A stretch of DNA of 64,000 bases, from NCBI RefSeq assembly GCF_000069225.1, contig NC_010407.1, forward strand, positions 1,798,001 to 1,862,000, written 5' to 3'. Positions within the stretch are counted from its first letter, which is position 1; every line of letters starts with the position of its first letter. The notes below the pieces were generated by a model, which was given only the letters and a program-made list of their open reading frames with translations, ran no database searches and was not told where the DNA came from. Below are positions 9,258 through 17,181 of this stretch, one piece after another. Made by a program: the position numbers and the translations under genes. This DNA is from Clavibacter sepedonicus. Its GTDB lineage: Bacteria; Actinomycetota; Actinomycetes; Actinomycetales; Microbacteriaceae.

Positions 9258-9286
9258 TCGACGAACTATACCCCCGGGGGTATAGT
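9258..9286 (+). promoter_or_regulatory. CstR/CsoR-type operator overlapping a leaderless promoter
   Basis: A perfect 22-nt palindrome at 9265-9286 has arms ACTATACCCCC and GGGGGTATAGT, the C5G5 core typical of CsoR/CstR-family operators. Its right edge TATAGT (9281-9286) is a good -10, preceded at 17 nt by TCGACG (9258-9263) as -35. The predicted start of transcription falls at about the ATG at 9294, and there is no ribosome site, which suggests a leaderless mRNA. The sensor encoded at the end of the operon is the expected repressor. Confidence 0.75.
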
Positions 9287-9293
9287 GGTCCGC

Positions 9294-10952
9294 ATGAGAT
9301 CAGTGATCATCGGAGGGGTGGCCGGCGGGATGTCGGCCGCGACACGGCTGCGGCGGCTGGACGAGGGACGCGAGATCGTCGTGTTCGAACGCGGCGCATA
9401 CGTGTCGTTCGCGAACTGCGGACTCCCGTACCACGTGGGCGGCGTGATCCCCGAGAGGGCGTCGCTCCTCCTCCAGACGCCGGAGTCGCTCGCTGCTCGC
9501 TTCCGCCTCGACGTGCGGGTGCGACACGAGGTCCTCGCCATCGATGCGACGGCGAAGACCGTGACCGTGCGCGACCTCGAGGCAGCCGCCGATCAGGTGC
9601 TCGAGTACGACGACCTGGTGATCGCGGCGGGCGCGGGCACGGCATCGAGCACACCTGACGGCGGTGTGCCGTCGTCCACGCTCCGGAGCGTCGAGGACGT
9701 GGACGGCATCATGGCTCTCCTCGACGGCAGGACGGACGCGCACGCCGTCGTGGTCGGTGCGGGCTTCATCGGGCTCGAGGCGGTCGAGAACCTCCTCGCC
9801 CGGGGCGTGCGGGTGACGCTCGTGCAGCGCGGCGACCAAGTGCTGTCGCCGCTGGATCCGGAGATGGCAGCCCCTGTCCATGAGACGCTGCACGCCGCGG
9901 AGGTGGACGTCCGGACCGGGACGACCGTGACGGGCGGCTCGGCCGGGCACGTGCACCTCTCCGACGGCACTCGCGTGAGAGCGGACCTCGTGATCCAGGC
10001 CGCCGGCGTCCACCCCGAGACGGGTCTCGCGCGCGGAGCCGGGTTGAGCATCGGCCCGAGTGGCGGCATCGCCGTCGACGGTCGCCAGCGCACGAGCGAC
10101 CCGTCGATCTGGGCGGTCGGTGACGGGGTGGAGAAGATCGATCACCTCGACGGCGCCCCGACGCTGGTGACGATGGCGGGACTCGCCAACCGGCACGGAC
10201 GCGCCGCGGCCGACGACATCGTCGGCGCTGCGGTGACCGACGCCGCACCCGCGCTCGGGACCGCGATCCTCGGCATCCTCGGCATCACCGTCGGGCTCGT
10301 CGGGTGGAACGAGAAGCGCCTCGTCGCGGAGGGGCGGCGCCACCGGATCATCCACACGCACCCCGCCTCGCATGCTGGCTACTACCCGGGTGCGCAGCAG
10401 ATGGCGATCAAGCTCCTCGTGGATCCGGACGACGACCGGATCCTCGGCGCGCAGATCGTCGGCCGCGACGGCGTCGACAAGCGGCTGGACGTGATCGCGG
10501 TCGCCATGACCGGGGGTCTGACCGCCTCCGCGCTGTCTCGGCTGGAGCTGGCGTACGCGCCGCAGTACGGATCCGCGAAGGACCCCGTGAACCTCCTCGG
10601 CTACGTCGCCGAGAACGCCGCCACCGGCACGACCCGTTCCCTCCAATGGCACGAGCTCGAGGCCGCACTCGACGCCGGGGCGACCCTGGTCGATGTCCGC
10701 ACGGCCGGCGAGCACGCGAGCGCAGCGATCCCCGGTGCCGTGTCGCTGCCGTTGGACGAGCTGCGCGCGCGCCACGATGAGCTCCCCGCCGGACCGCTCG
10801 TCGTGCACTGCCAGGTCGGACAGCGCGGGCACACCGCCGCACGTCTCCTGACCCAGCTCGGGCACGACGTCCGCAACCTCGACGGCGGCTGGCTCACCTG
10901 GCGAGCCGGAACCGCATCCACGACCCGCACCACTGCCGCGACCGCGGCCTGA
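9294..10952 (+). CDS. CoA-disulfide reductase-like FAD oxidoreductase with C-terminal rhodanese domain
   Basis: Flavoprotein of 552 residues of the CoADR/Npsr type, which reduces CoA-disulfides or persulfides with NAD(P)H and passes sulfane sulfur to its rhodanese domain. The FAD motif is at residues 7-13 (GGVAGGM). The redox Cys is C42 in FANCGLPYHVGG, matching the single-Cys CoADR pattern. An NAD-binding GAGFIGLEAVE motif lies near 155, and a C-terminal rhodanese domain (about 445-540) has catalytic C506 in HCQVGQRGH. The ATG at 9294 is chosen because the FAD fold begins there. First gene of an operon with a rhodanese and a CstR-type sensor, so the likely role is sulfide/persulfide detoxification. 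Confidence 0.88.
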   Translation: MRSVIIGGVAGGMSAATRLRRLDEGREIVVFERGAYVSFANCGLPYHVGGVIPERASLLLQTPESLAARFRLDVRVRHEVLAIDATAKTVTVRDLEAAADQVLEYDDLVIAAGAGTASSTPDGGVPSSTLRSVEDVDGIMALLDGRTDAHAVVVGAGFIGLEAVENLLARGVRVTLVQRGDQVLSPLDPEMAAPVHETLHAAEVDVRTGTTVTGGSAGHVHLSDGTRVRADLVIQAAGVHPETGLARGAGLSIGPSGGIAVDGRQRTSDPSIWAVGDGVEKIDHLDGAPTLVTMAGLANRHGRAAADDIVGAAVTDAAPALGTAILGILGITVGLVGWNEKRLVAEGRRHRIIHTHPASHAGYYPGAQQMAIKLLVDPDDDRILGAQIVGRDGVDKRLDVIAVAMTGGLTASALSRLELAYAPQYGSAKDPVNLLGYVAENAATGTTRSLQWHELEAALDAGATLVDVRTAGEHASAAIPGAVSLPLDELRARHDELPAGPLVVHCQVGQRGHTAARLLTQLGHDVRNLDGGWLTWRAGTASTTRTTAATAA

Positions 10953-10967
10953 CGGAAGGCACGACCC

Positions 10968-11267
10968 ATGAAGAGCATCACCGTCCACGACCTCGCCGCT
11001 GCCACGGGAGCGACCATCATCGACGTACGCGAACCCGACGAGTACGCCGGCGGCCACGCCCGCTCGGCCGTGAACGTCCCCCTGTCCGAACTCGGCGAAC
11101 GCCTCGATGAGATCCCGACGGACCAACCCGTGCACGTCATCTGCCAGTCCGGCGGCCGCAGCGCCCGGGCCACCGACGCACTCGCGGCCCGCGGCATCGA
11201 CGCCATCGACGTCACCGGCGGCACCTCCGCCTGGATCGACGCCGACCTGCCGACGGACCGCGCATGA
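10968..11267 (+). CDS. Single-domain rhodanese sulfurtransferase
   Basis: Protein of 99 residues, a complete single rhodanese domain. The active-site loop is CQSGGRSA with catalytic Cys at residue 59, and the N-terminal DVREPDEY motif is present. It moves sulfane sulfur between thiols, probably to or from the CoADR-rhodanese protein encoded 15 nt upstream. The stop overlaps the start of the CstR-type gene by 4 nt (ATGA), giving coupled translation. Confidence 0.88.
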   Translation: MKSITVHDLAAATGATIIDVREPDEYAGGHARSAVNVPLSELGERLDEIPTDQPVHVICQSGGRSARATDALAARGIDAIDVTGGTSAWIDADLPTDRA

Positions 11268-11563
11268 ACGACGGCACCGGGCAGCTCCACGACGCCGACG
11301 CGGTGAGGAAGGTCGCCAACCGGCTCAAGCGCGCCCAGGGACAGCTCACCGCCGTCATCACCGCCGTCGAGAACGCCGGCGACTGCCGCGACGTCGTCAC
11401 CCAGCTCGCCGCCGTGTCCAGTGCTCTGGACCGCGCTGGGTTCGCGATCGTCTCCACGGCGATGCAGCAGTGCCTCGTCGCCGACGACGTCGACGACGCC
11501 GAGCCCTCTCCGCGGAAGCTCACCATCGAGGAGATCGAGAAGCTCTTCCTCACCCTGGCGTGA
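11264..11563 (+). CDS. cstR: CstR-like persulfide-sensing repressor (CsoR/DUF156 family)
   Basis: Helical repressor of 99 residues in the CsoR/RcnR/CstR family, with the family start VRKVANRLKRAQGQL. It has exactly two Cys, C41 and C70, 29 residues apart. The copper-binding His that CsoR carries 25 residues after the first Cys is Ala here (A66). This two-Cys, no-His pattern is that of CstR, which senses persulfides by a C-to-C polysulfide link. It ends an operon of sulfur-transfer enzymes, and the operon starts with a C5G5 palindrome that it probably binds. The CstR assignment rests on these residues and context. Confidence 0.82.
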   Translation: MNDGTGQLHDADAVRKVANRLKRAQGQLTAVITAVENAGDCRDVVTQLAAVSSALDRAGFAIVSTAMQQCLVADDVDDAEPSPRKLTIEEIEKLFLTLA

Positions 11564-11713
11564 CGGCGCGCATCATCTCGTCGCGGACGCCGAGGGCTCT
11601 CAGGGACACCGGATCGCGATGGTTCGCGGACGACCCATCGAGCATGCCCTCGGGGCGCTCGAGGTCTTCATCCCTCGTCTCGCCGTCACGCGTCTCCCCC
11701 GCGACAGCCGCGG

Positions 11714-12061
11714 GTGCTCATGACAGAGGCCGCGCCGACCGGCCTCCGGGGATGCCCGCGGGTGAGCACGACGAGACCGGATGCGCAGCGCCAGCTCGAC
11801 GCGCTGGTGACGGGCGGCGTGCAGAGCGGCACGCGTTCGCCGAGGCACCTCCGACAGCCGGTCCGCGATCGAGTGGCCGGGCATGAAGGAACTCCTCGAG
11901 TGCGCCGAGACCGGCGACACGTCGTCGTCTCGCGCATCGACCGCCTGGGCCGCTCCATGCTCGATGTCCTCAGCACCGTGGCACTCCTCTGCGAGCGCGG
12001 CGTGCAGACCCCCGCGCGAACTGCGGACACGCCGTATTCGCCGGCGACCCGTCCGCGATGA
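11714..12061 (+). pseudogene. Remnant of a serine recombinase (resolvase/invertase)
   Basis: The N-terminal piece (RVSTTRPDAQRQLDAL) and the later catalytic-domain piece (VVVSRIDRLGRSMLDVL) of a Pin/Hin-type recombinase are readable in one frame. The segment between them (MKELLECAETGDT) is in another frame at about 11883-11920, and the C-terminal half is lost. At least two frameshifts separate the parts, so it is not functional. It marks a former mobile element between the sulfur operon and the NmrA-like gene. Confidence 0.6.
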
Positions 12062-12378
12062 ATACCGCCCTCGTGCTGCGGCGGGCGATCGTGCGCGGCA
12101 CCATCACCACGGAGTCGCTCCCCTCCTCCCTGGCCACGTCGGCCCCGGGAACCGCCCCGACTCCTGTGCTCGTCCTGGGCGGTCTCGACGACGCGATCAG
12201 GTCGTCCATCACCACCGTCGACGACCGCATCCCGACCGCCGCCACCCGCGCCGAGCTGCCCACGACGACGCCGCTGCCACGGCGGTGGCCGATACTGCGC
12301 ACCTACGAACAGGACGGATGACGCCCGACCGGCTCCGCCCACCGTCACCGGGCCCTCGGCCGAGGCGAGCTCCTGTTC

Positions 12379-12675
12379 GTGCTCGACCGCCCCGGGAAGC
12401 GCCTGGAGCACACCCTGAATCCCGATGACCTCACCGACGCGCACGCCGTCGCCGCGATCCCGCGCCTCACCCGCGGCACCTGCCGTCTCCTGGAACGGCT
12501 CTTCCCGCAGATCGCCCGGATCCTCGAGATCCCGCAGCTCGAGACCATCACCGAGGATGTCATCGGAGCCGCCGCCTGCATCGTCGTCACCGATGACGAC
12601 ACAGAGCGGCATCAGGACTGCGCCATCGAACGGCGCCGCCCACACACCTGTCGCAACCGGCTGGTCCGGCCTTGA
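12379..12675 (+). pseudogene. Fragment resembling the C-terminus of a TniB-like transposon ATPase
   Basis: The frame encodes a C-terminal AAA-type lid pattern (AIPRLTRGTCRLLERLFPQI, then ILEIPQLETITEDVI), as in small ATPases that accompany Mu/Tn7-like or TniB transposition genes. No Walker A motif remains upstream and no transposase is adjacent, so it is read as a relic. The assignment is from motif memory only, and a short unrelated ORF remains possible. Together with the recombinase relic it makes 11.6-12.9 kb a decayed mobile region; the rest of that stretch shows nothing I recognise. Confidence 0.4.
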
Positions 12676-12901
12676 TCCCGGTGATCTGGGGCGGGAGTCC
12701 CCCGCATTCCCTGCCGGGTTCGACGACATCCACAGCCGTCGTGCCTGACCGCCGGTGCCCCGCCGCCCGGGCCCATCCGGGCGAGCGCCTCCCCGGGGTG
12801 CGACGCTGGGCCCGATCCCCCACGTCATCCAGTGATCAGCGGAGCGGGCATCCCGTCCCGGACCCTCCCTCCGGTGGCGGCCATCCGCACCGACGGGCCC
12901 C

Positions 12902-13771
12902 TCAGCGCGTCGTCGCCGCCAGGGACTCCGCCAGGCTCGTCGGACGACGACCGAGGACTCGCGCGACGTCGTCGTTCACGTGACCCATCTCGCCAGCGGC
13001 CCTCGCGGTGTACGTGCTGGTCCACGCGTCGAGCTGCCATTCGGGTGCCTTCCCGACCGCCCGCGACGCCCGCGCCTCCTCACGGGTCTCGTCCTCACAC
13101 CGCACCGTGCGCCCGGTGGCCGCGCCGACGGTGGCCGCGCGGACGGTGGCGGCGATCTCTGCCATCGTCAGCGCCTCGGGTCCGGATAGGTCGTACGTGA
13201 CACCCGCGTGGGGAGCGGGATCCCGCAGGATGGCCACCACCAGCTCGGCGATGCCGGCGCGCGTCACCGCGGCGACGCGGCCATCGCCGGCCGGCCCGCG
13301 GATCGCGCCGTCGTCGCCGACGAGCTGGCTCACGAAGTCGATGTAGAAGGCGTCGCGCAGGAACGTCCACGTCATCCCGGAGGTGCGGATCCTCTCCTCG
13401 GCCGCGTGATGGTCGCGGGCCAGCGTGAAGGTCGCGTCCGCCTCCGCTCCTGCGAAGGACGTGTAGACGACGTGCTCGACGCCCGCCTCGGCCGCCGCGT
13501 CCACGAACGCGACGTGCTGCGCGAGCCGGTGCTCGTCCTCGGCCGCCGAGACCATCAGCACCGTCGAGACGCCGGTCAGCGCGGCGACGGAGGCTGCGTG
13601 ATCCCCGTACGCCGCCTCGTGGACCGTGGTGCCGGCCAGGTCCGGCGCTCGCGCGGGCGTCCGGACGAGGAGCCGCGGCGGGAGACGGGCGTCCGCCAGG
13701 CTCCTGGACACCGCTCGCCCGACGGCACCTGTCACCCCGATGACGGCGATGACCGCGGTGGGCCTGGTCAT
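12902..13771 (-). CDS. NmrA-like NAD(P)-binding oxidoreductase
   Basis: Atypical SDR of 289 residues (NmrA/QorB-like) with an N-terminal Rossmann motif (VIGVTGAVGRAVSR, about 10-23) and the VVYTSFAGAEAD stretch, lacking a clear catalytic Tyr-x3-Lys. Such proteins bind NAD(P) and act as quinone reductases or redox sensors. The ATG at 13771 has a GGGAG ribosome site and starts the Rossmann fold; the longer frame to 13876 is not supported. It stands alone among mobile-element relics, so it may be an accessory gene. Confidence 0.82.
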   Translation of the reverse strand: MTRPTAVIAVIGVTGAVGRAVSRSLADARLPPRLLVRTPARAPDLAGTTVHEAAYGDHAASVAALTGVSTVLMVSAAEDEHRLAQHVAFVDAAAEAGVEHVVYTSFAGAEADATFTLARDHHAAEERIRTSGMTWTFLRDAFYIDFVSQLVGDDGAIRGPAGDGRVAAVTRAGIAELVVAILRDPAPHAGVTYDLSGPEALTMAEIAATVRAATVGAATGRTVRCEDETREEARASRAVGKAPEWQLDAWTSTYTARAAGEMGHVNDDVARVLGRRPTSLAESLAATTR

Positions 13772-13875
13772 GATGGACTCCCGTCGGCGCGGTCGTCGGA
13801 GACTCGCTGTACCAGCCATGAGGCGGCCCCGTCTCGCGAGGAGGCGGGGGCCGCGTCGTGCCGTGCGTCCGCGCA

Positions 13876-14064
13876 TCAGGACCCGGGACGCGTCATGATC
13901 ACGTCGAATGTGGACGTCCGCGCGTTCCCGTCACGGTCTTTCGCGGCGCAGGTGACCGTCGACGTGCCGACCGGGAAGATGCCGCTGCGCGGGATGTGCA
14001 CACCACCCGCACGTTGCCGTCGCGCGTAAATTTGCCCGGGTCCCGTCCTCGGCGAGGAGGGCAT
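13876..14064 (-). pseudogene. C-terminal fragment of a HYR-domain surface protein
   Basis: The last 35 or so codons read FPVGTSTVTCAAKDRDGNAR and so on, the hallmark end of a HYR (hyalin repeat) domain found in secreted or cell-surface proteins. The residues before it do not continue the domain, and the frame ends close to the IS481 element at 14113. Coding sequence is not resumed on the far side of that element, so the gene was truncated, probably before or during the IS insertion. Confidence 0.45.
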
Positions 14065-14112
14065 CCGGGTCCGGCCGACCGGGCGGGTCGGGCCTCCGCC
14101 AGCCGCGCTAGG

Positions 14113-14140
14113 TGTACTGGGTCATGACGTTGGTGACACT
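14113..14140. repeat. IS481 terminal inverted repeat (transposase 3' side)
   Basis: 28 nt, TGTACT to GACACT. It matches the other end, inverted, at 26 of 28 positions (differences at positions 7 and 10). It overlaps the last codons of the transposase gene. Confidence 0.85.
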
Positions 14141-15084
14141 CGGGCCGCGGGCGTGAGCCCGTGGCTTGAGTGGATTCGTTCAGTGTTGTAGTGCTCGATG
14201 AAGGGGTCAAGCGCGTCGGCGCGGTGTTGGTTGCTGGTGAAGGGTTGCCGGTAGGCCCACTCGGTCGCGAGGGTCCGGTTGAAGCGCTCGACCTTGCCGT
14301 TCTGCCAGGGGCAGTGCGGGCGGATGAACTTCTGCCGCGCGCCCAGGTCCTGGACGGCGTTCTTGAACGCGGTCGAGTGCCGGTAGGCGAACGCGTTGTC
14401 CGTGATGACCCGCTCGATCCGGGTGATCCCATGCCCGGCGAAGTACGCCGCTGCGCGGGTCAGGAACCCGGCCGCGGTCGCGCCTTTCTCATCGGGATGG
14501 ATCTCCGCGTAGGCGAGACGGGTGTGGTCATCGACCGCGGCATGGACGTAATCGAACCCGATCCCGCGGCCGCGGACCTGCTCGCTGCGCCCGTGGACCC
14601 GCCAGCCGCCTCCGTCCGGGATCCTCCCGAGCTTCTTCACGTCCACGTGGATCAGATCACCCGGATGCTCGTGCTCATACCGGTGCGCCGTTGACCGGGA
14701 TGCCCGGATCACGGCCCCGGTGACGGGGTCCAACCATGCCAACGGCGGCGCCCCGTGCCGGCGCAGGATGCGGGAGATCGTACGGGATGGAACACCTGTC
14801 ACCGGCGCCAGCCGCGCAGGACCCGCCCGCAACTGGGCCCGCGCTTCCAGCACGGCCCGTTCCCGCTCCGGGCTCGTTCGCCTCGGTACTGACCGGGGCC
14901 GCGATGACCGATCCGTCAGCCCTCGCAGCCCCTCGGCACGGAACCGGTTCACCCATCGATGCGCGCACTGCCGCGACACCCCCAGCTCCCGCGCGACGTG
15001 CGCGACCGGCCGACGATCCTCCACCACCCGCCGCACGAGGAGAACCCTCCCGTGAACCGTCAGACGAGCATTACCGTGGGACAT
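14122..15084 (-). CDS. IS481 family transposase
   Basis: DDE transposase of 320 residues. The N-terminal winged helix-turn-helix includes VARELGVSRQCAHRWVNRF (about 30-48) and the linker GLTDRSSRP. The rve catalytic core carries Asp in LIHVDVKKLG, a second Asp in RVITDN and the final Glu in NGKVERFNRTL. The gene is uninterrupted and full length, so the element could be mobile. It fills nearly the whole IS, as usual for this family. Confidence 0.93.
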   Translation of the reverse strand: MSHGNARLTVHGRVLLVRRVVEDRRPVAHVARELGVSRQCAHRWVNRFRAEGLRGLTDRSSRPRSVPRRTSPERERAVLEARAQLRAGPARLAPVTGVPSRTISRILRRHGAPPLAWLDPVTGAVIRASRSTAHRYEHEHPGDLIHVDVKKLGRIPDGGGWRVHGRSEQVRGRGIGFDYVHAAVDDHTRLAYAEIHPDEKGATAAGFLTRAAAYFAGHGITRIERVITDNAFAYRHSTAFKNAVQDLGARQKFIRPHCPWQNGKVERFNRTLATEWAYRQPFTSNQHRADALDPFIEHYNTERIHSSHGLTPAARVSPTS

Positions 15085-15152
15085 CGAGGCCTCCTGGCGA
15101 TGGTTGAACTGAACAGCTCCATCAAGCCAGGAGGCCTCTTCACACGCCCCGA

Positions 15153-15180
15153 AGTGTCACCAACGTCATGGCCGAGTACA
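15153..15180. repeat. IS481 terminal inverted repeat (transposase 5' side)
   Basis: 28 nt ending GAGTACA, the inverted partner of the repeat at 14113-14140. The CTAG direct repeat lies one base outside it. Confidence 0.85.
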
Positions 15181-15194
15181 CCTAGCGCGGCCGG

Positions 15195-15626
15195 GTGGCC
15201 GACACCCTCGACGATCTGCTCTCCGCGGATCCCCACCGCATCTGGCAGGCCTCCAGGGAGATCATCGGCACCCGTGACACCGCCCTCCTGGACGCTCTCC
15301 GGACAGCGCTGCCGGCGATCCTGCGGGCGACGGCGGGCGTCGAGCTCGGCGGGATGATGCGGCCCGACCGCGACGCCCTCGACCACGCCCTCCGCAAGGT
15401 GCGGGACCACCGCAGCTGGTGGTGCTGGTGCGACGACCATCCGCGTCTCCCCTCCTTCGACCCGACCCGGGAGGAGGAGCGCGGGCACGCGCGGGTGCTC
15501 CGTCGAGATCGTGCCGCGTGGCCGGTGACCTACGAGTGCGGCTGCGTCGTCTGCGGCAGGCGGTTCGATGTCGAAGAGGGGGAGCACCACGCGCTCTGGT
15601 GGAGGTGGACCGCGCGGAGGAGATGA
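15195..15626 (+). CDS. Hypothetical Cys/Trp-rich protein
   Basis: Protein of 143 residues that I do not recognise. It starts with GTG 14 bases after the IS481 element; a TAG in the flanking CTAG closes the frame just upstream, so the gene was probably not truncated by the IS. The N-terminal half is helical. The C-terminal half has WWCWCDDHP and YECGCVVCGRRF, a cluster of Cys that could bind a metal. No good ribosome site is seen. The transposition upstream may have removed or supplied its promoter. It runs toward glyS. Confidence 0.5.
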   Translation: MADTLDDLLSADPHRIWQASREIIGTRDTALLDALRTALPAILRATAGVELGGMMRPDRDALDHALRKVRDHRSWWCWCDDHPRLPSFDPTREEERGHARVLRRDRAAWPVTYECGCVVCGRRFDVEEGEHHALWWRWTARRR

Positions 15627-15684
15627 GGTGGGACCGCGCTCCCGGGCGGCGACCGGGAGCCGGCCGCCGCTCGGGAGGCGCGGA

Positions 15685-17070
15685 TCAGGCCCCGACGAGC
15701 TGCCCCGCGAGGTAGCCGACGAGCTCGTCGAGCGGGATGCGCTCCTGCGCCATGGTGTCGCGCTCGCGCACGGTGACGGCCCGGTCGTCGAGGGTGTCGA
15801 AGTCGATCGTGACGCAGAACGGCGTGCCGATCTCGTCCTGGCGGCGGTAGCGGCGGCCGATGGCGCCCGCGTCGTCGAACTCGATGTTCCAGATCTTCCG
15901 CAGCTCCGCGGCGAGCTCGCGCGCGACCGGCGACAGCTTCTCGTTGCGCGACAGGGGCAGCACGGCGACCTTGACGGGCGCGAGACGGCGGTCGAGTCGG
16001 AGGACGGTGCGCTTGTCGACGCCGCCCTTCGCGTTGGGCGCCTCGTCCTCGTGGTACGCGTCGACGAGGAACGCCATCATCGACCGGGTGAGGCCGGCCG
16101 CGGGCTCGATGACGTACGGGATCCACCGCTCGTTCTTCGTCTGGTCGAAGTACGAGAGGTCCTGGCCGGACGCCTCGGAGTGCGTGCGCAGGTCGTAGTC
16201 GGTGCGGTTCGCGATGCCCTCGAGCTCGCCCCACGCGCCGCCGGCGAAGCCGAAGCGGTACTCGATGTCGACGGTGCGGGTGGAGTAGTGCGAGAGCTTG
16301 GCGGCCGGGTGCTCGAAGAGGCGGAGGTTCTCGGGGTCGATGCCGAGGTCGGTGTACCAGGCGTAGCGGGCGTCGATCCAGTACTGGTGCCACTCGGCGT
16401 CCGTGCCCGGCTCGACGAAGAACTCCATCTCCATCTGCTCGAACTCGCGCGTGCGGAAGATCCAGTTCTGCGGCGTGATCTCGTTGCGGAAGCTCTTGCC
16501 GATCTGGCCGATGCCGAACGGCGGCTTCTGGCGCGCGGCGCTGAGGACGTTGGCGAAGTTGACGAAGATGCCCTGCGCGGTCTCGGGGCGGAGATAGTGC
16601 AGGCCCTCCTGGTTGTCGACGGGGCCGAGGAAGGTCTTCAGCAGGCCGGAGAAGTTCTGCGGCTCGGTCCACGATCCGGGCTGGCCGGTGTCGGGGTCGT
16701 TCACGTCGGCGAGGCCGTTGACCGGCGGGTGGCCGTGCTTGGCCTCGTACGCCTCGAGGAGGTGGTCGGCGCGGTAGCGCTTGTGCGTGTGCAGCGACTC
16801 GACGAGCGGGTCGCTGAAGACCTCGACGTGGCCGGAGGCCTCCCACACGCGACGGGGCAGGATCACCGAGGAGTCGAGGCCGACGACGTCGTCGCGGCCG
16901 TTGACCATGGTCTGCCACCACTGGCGCTTGATGTTCTCCTTCAGTGCCACGCCGAGCGGCCCGTAGTCCCACGCGGAGCGCGAGCCGCCGTAGATCTCAC
17001 CCGCCTGGAAGACGAAGCCGCGCCGCTTGGCGAGGTTGATGACCGGGTCGAGACGCGAGGGGGTTGCCAC
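15685..17070 (-). CDS. glyS: Glycyl-tRNA synthetase (dimeric type)
   Basis: Charges tRNA-Gly with glycine. Single-chain alpha2 class II enzyme of 461 residues, the type found in actinobacteria rather than the two-gene alpha2beta2 form. Class II features are visible: motif 2 around [20 protein letters not shown], the preceding RPETAQGIF stretch, and motif 3 near [10 protein letters not shown]. The anticodon-binding domain occupies about 365-455. Single-gene unit with a gap of 111 bases to the next gene on the same strand. Confidence 0.96.
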   Translation of the reverse strand: MATPSRLDPVINLAKRRGFVFQAGEIYGGSRSAWDYGPLGVALKENIKRQWWQTMVNGRDDVVGLDSSVILPRRVWEASGHVEVFSDPLVESLHTHKRYRADHLLEAYEAKHGHPPVNGLADVNDPDTGQPGSWTEPQNFSGLLKTFLGPVDNQEGLHYLRPETAQGIFVNFANVLSAARQKPPFGIGQIGKSFRNEITPQNWIFRTREFEQMEMEFFVEPGTDAEWHQYWIDARYAWYTDLGIDPENLRLFEHPAAKLSHYSTRTVDIEYRFGFAGGAWGELEGIANRTDYDLRTHSEASGQDLSYFDQTKNERWIPYVIEPAAGLTRSMMAFLVDAYHEDEAPNAKGGVDKRTVLRLDRRLAPVKVAVLPLSRNEKLSPVARELAAELRKIWNIEFDDAGAIGRRYRRQDEIGTPFCVTIDFDTLDDRAVTVRERDTMAQERIPLDELVGYLAGQLVGA

Positions 17071-17181
17071 GTTTGCTCCTAGGTGGGGCCGGACTGGGTG
17101 CCCGGTCGGCGGACGGCGACCGGCCGGCGGGATGCCGGCGTCGCCGGGAAAGGCGGCCCCCAGTCTACGGGCGCTCCAGGC

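Larger units (their letters stand above)
14113..15180 (-). mobile_element. IS481-family insertion sequence, complete
   Basis: Element of 1068 bp bounded by TGT...ACA with 28-nt terminal inverted repeats and a single intact transposase gene on the minus strand. It is flanked by direct CTAG copies (14108-14111 and 15182-15185); IS481 elements characteristically target and duplicate a CTAG-containing site. Size and type match the IS1121/IS1122 group of Clavibacter. Removing the element and one CTAG joins the flanks into a perfect 16-nt palindrome, GCCGCGCTAGCGCGGC. Confidence 0.88.

Noticed and set aside
11264..11563. Copper-sensing CsoR
   Set aside because: The copper-ligand His is replaced by Ala (A66) and the neighbours are sulfur enzymes, so CstR fits better.
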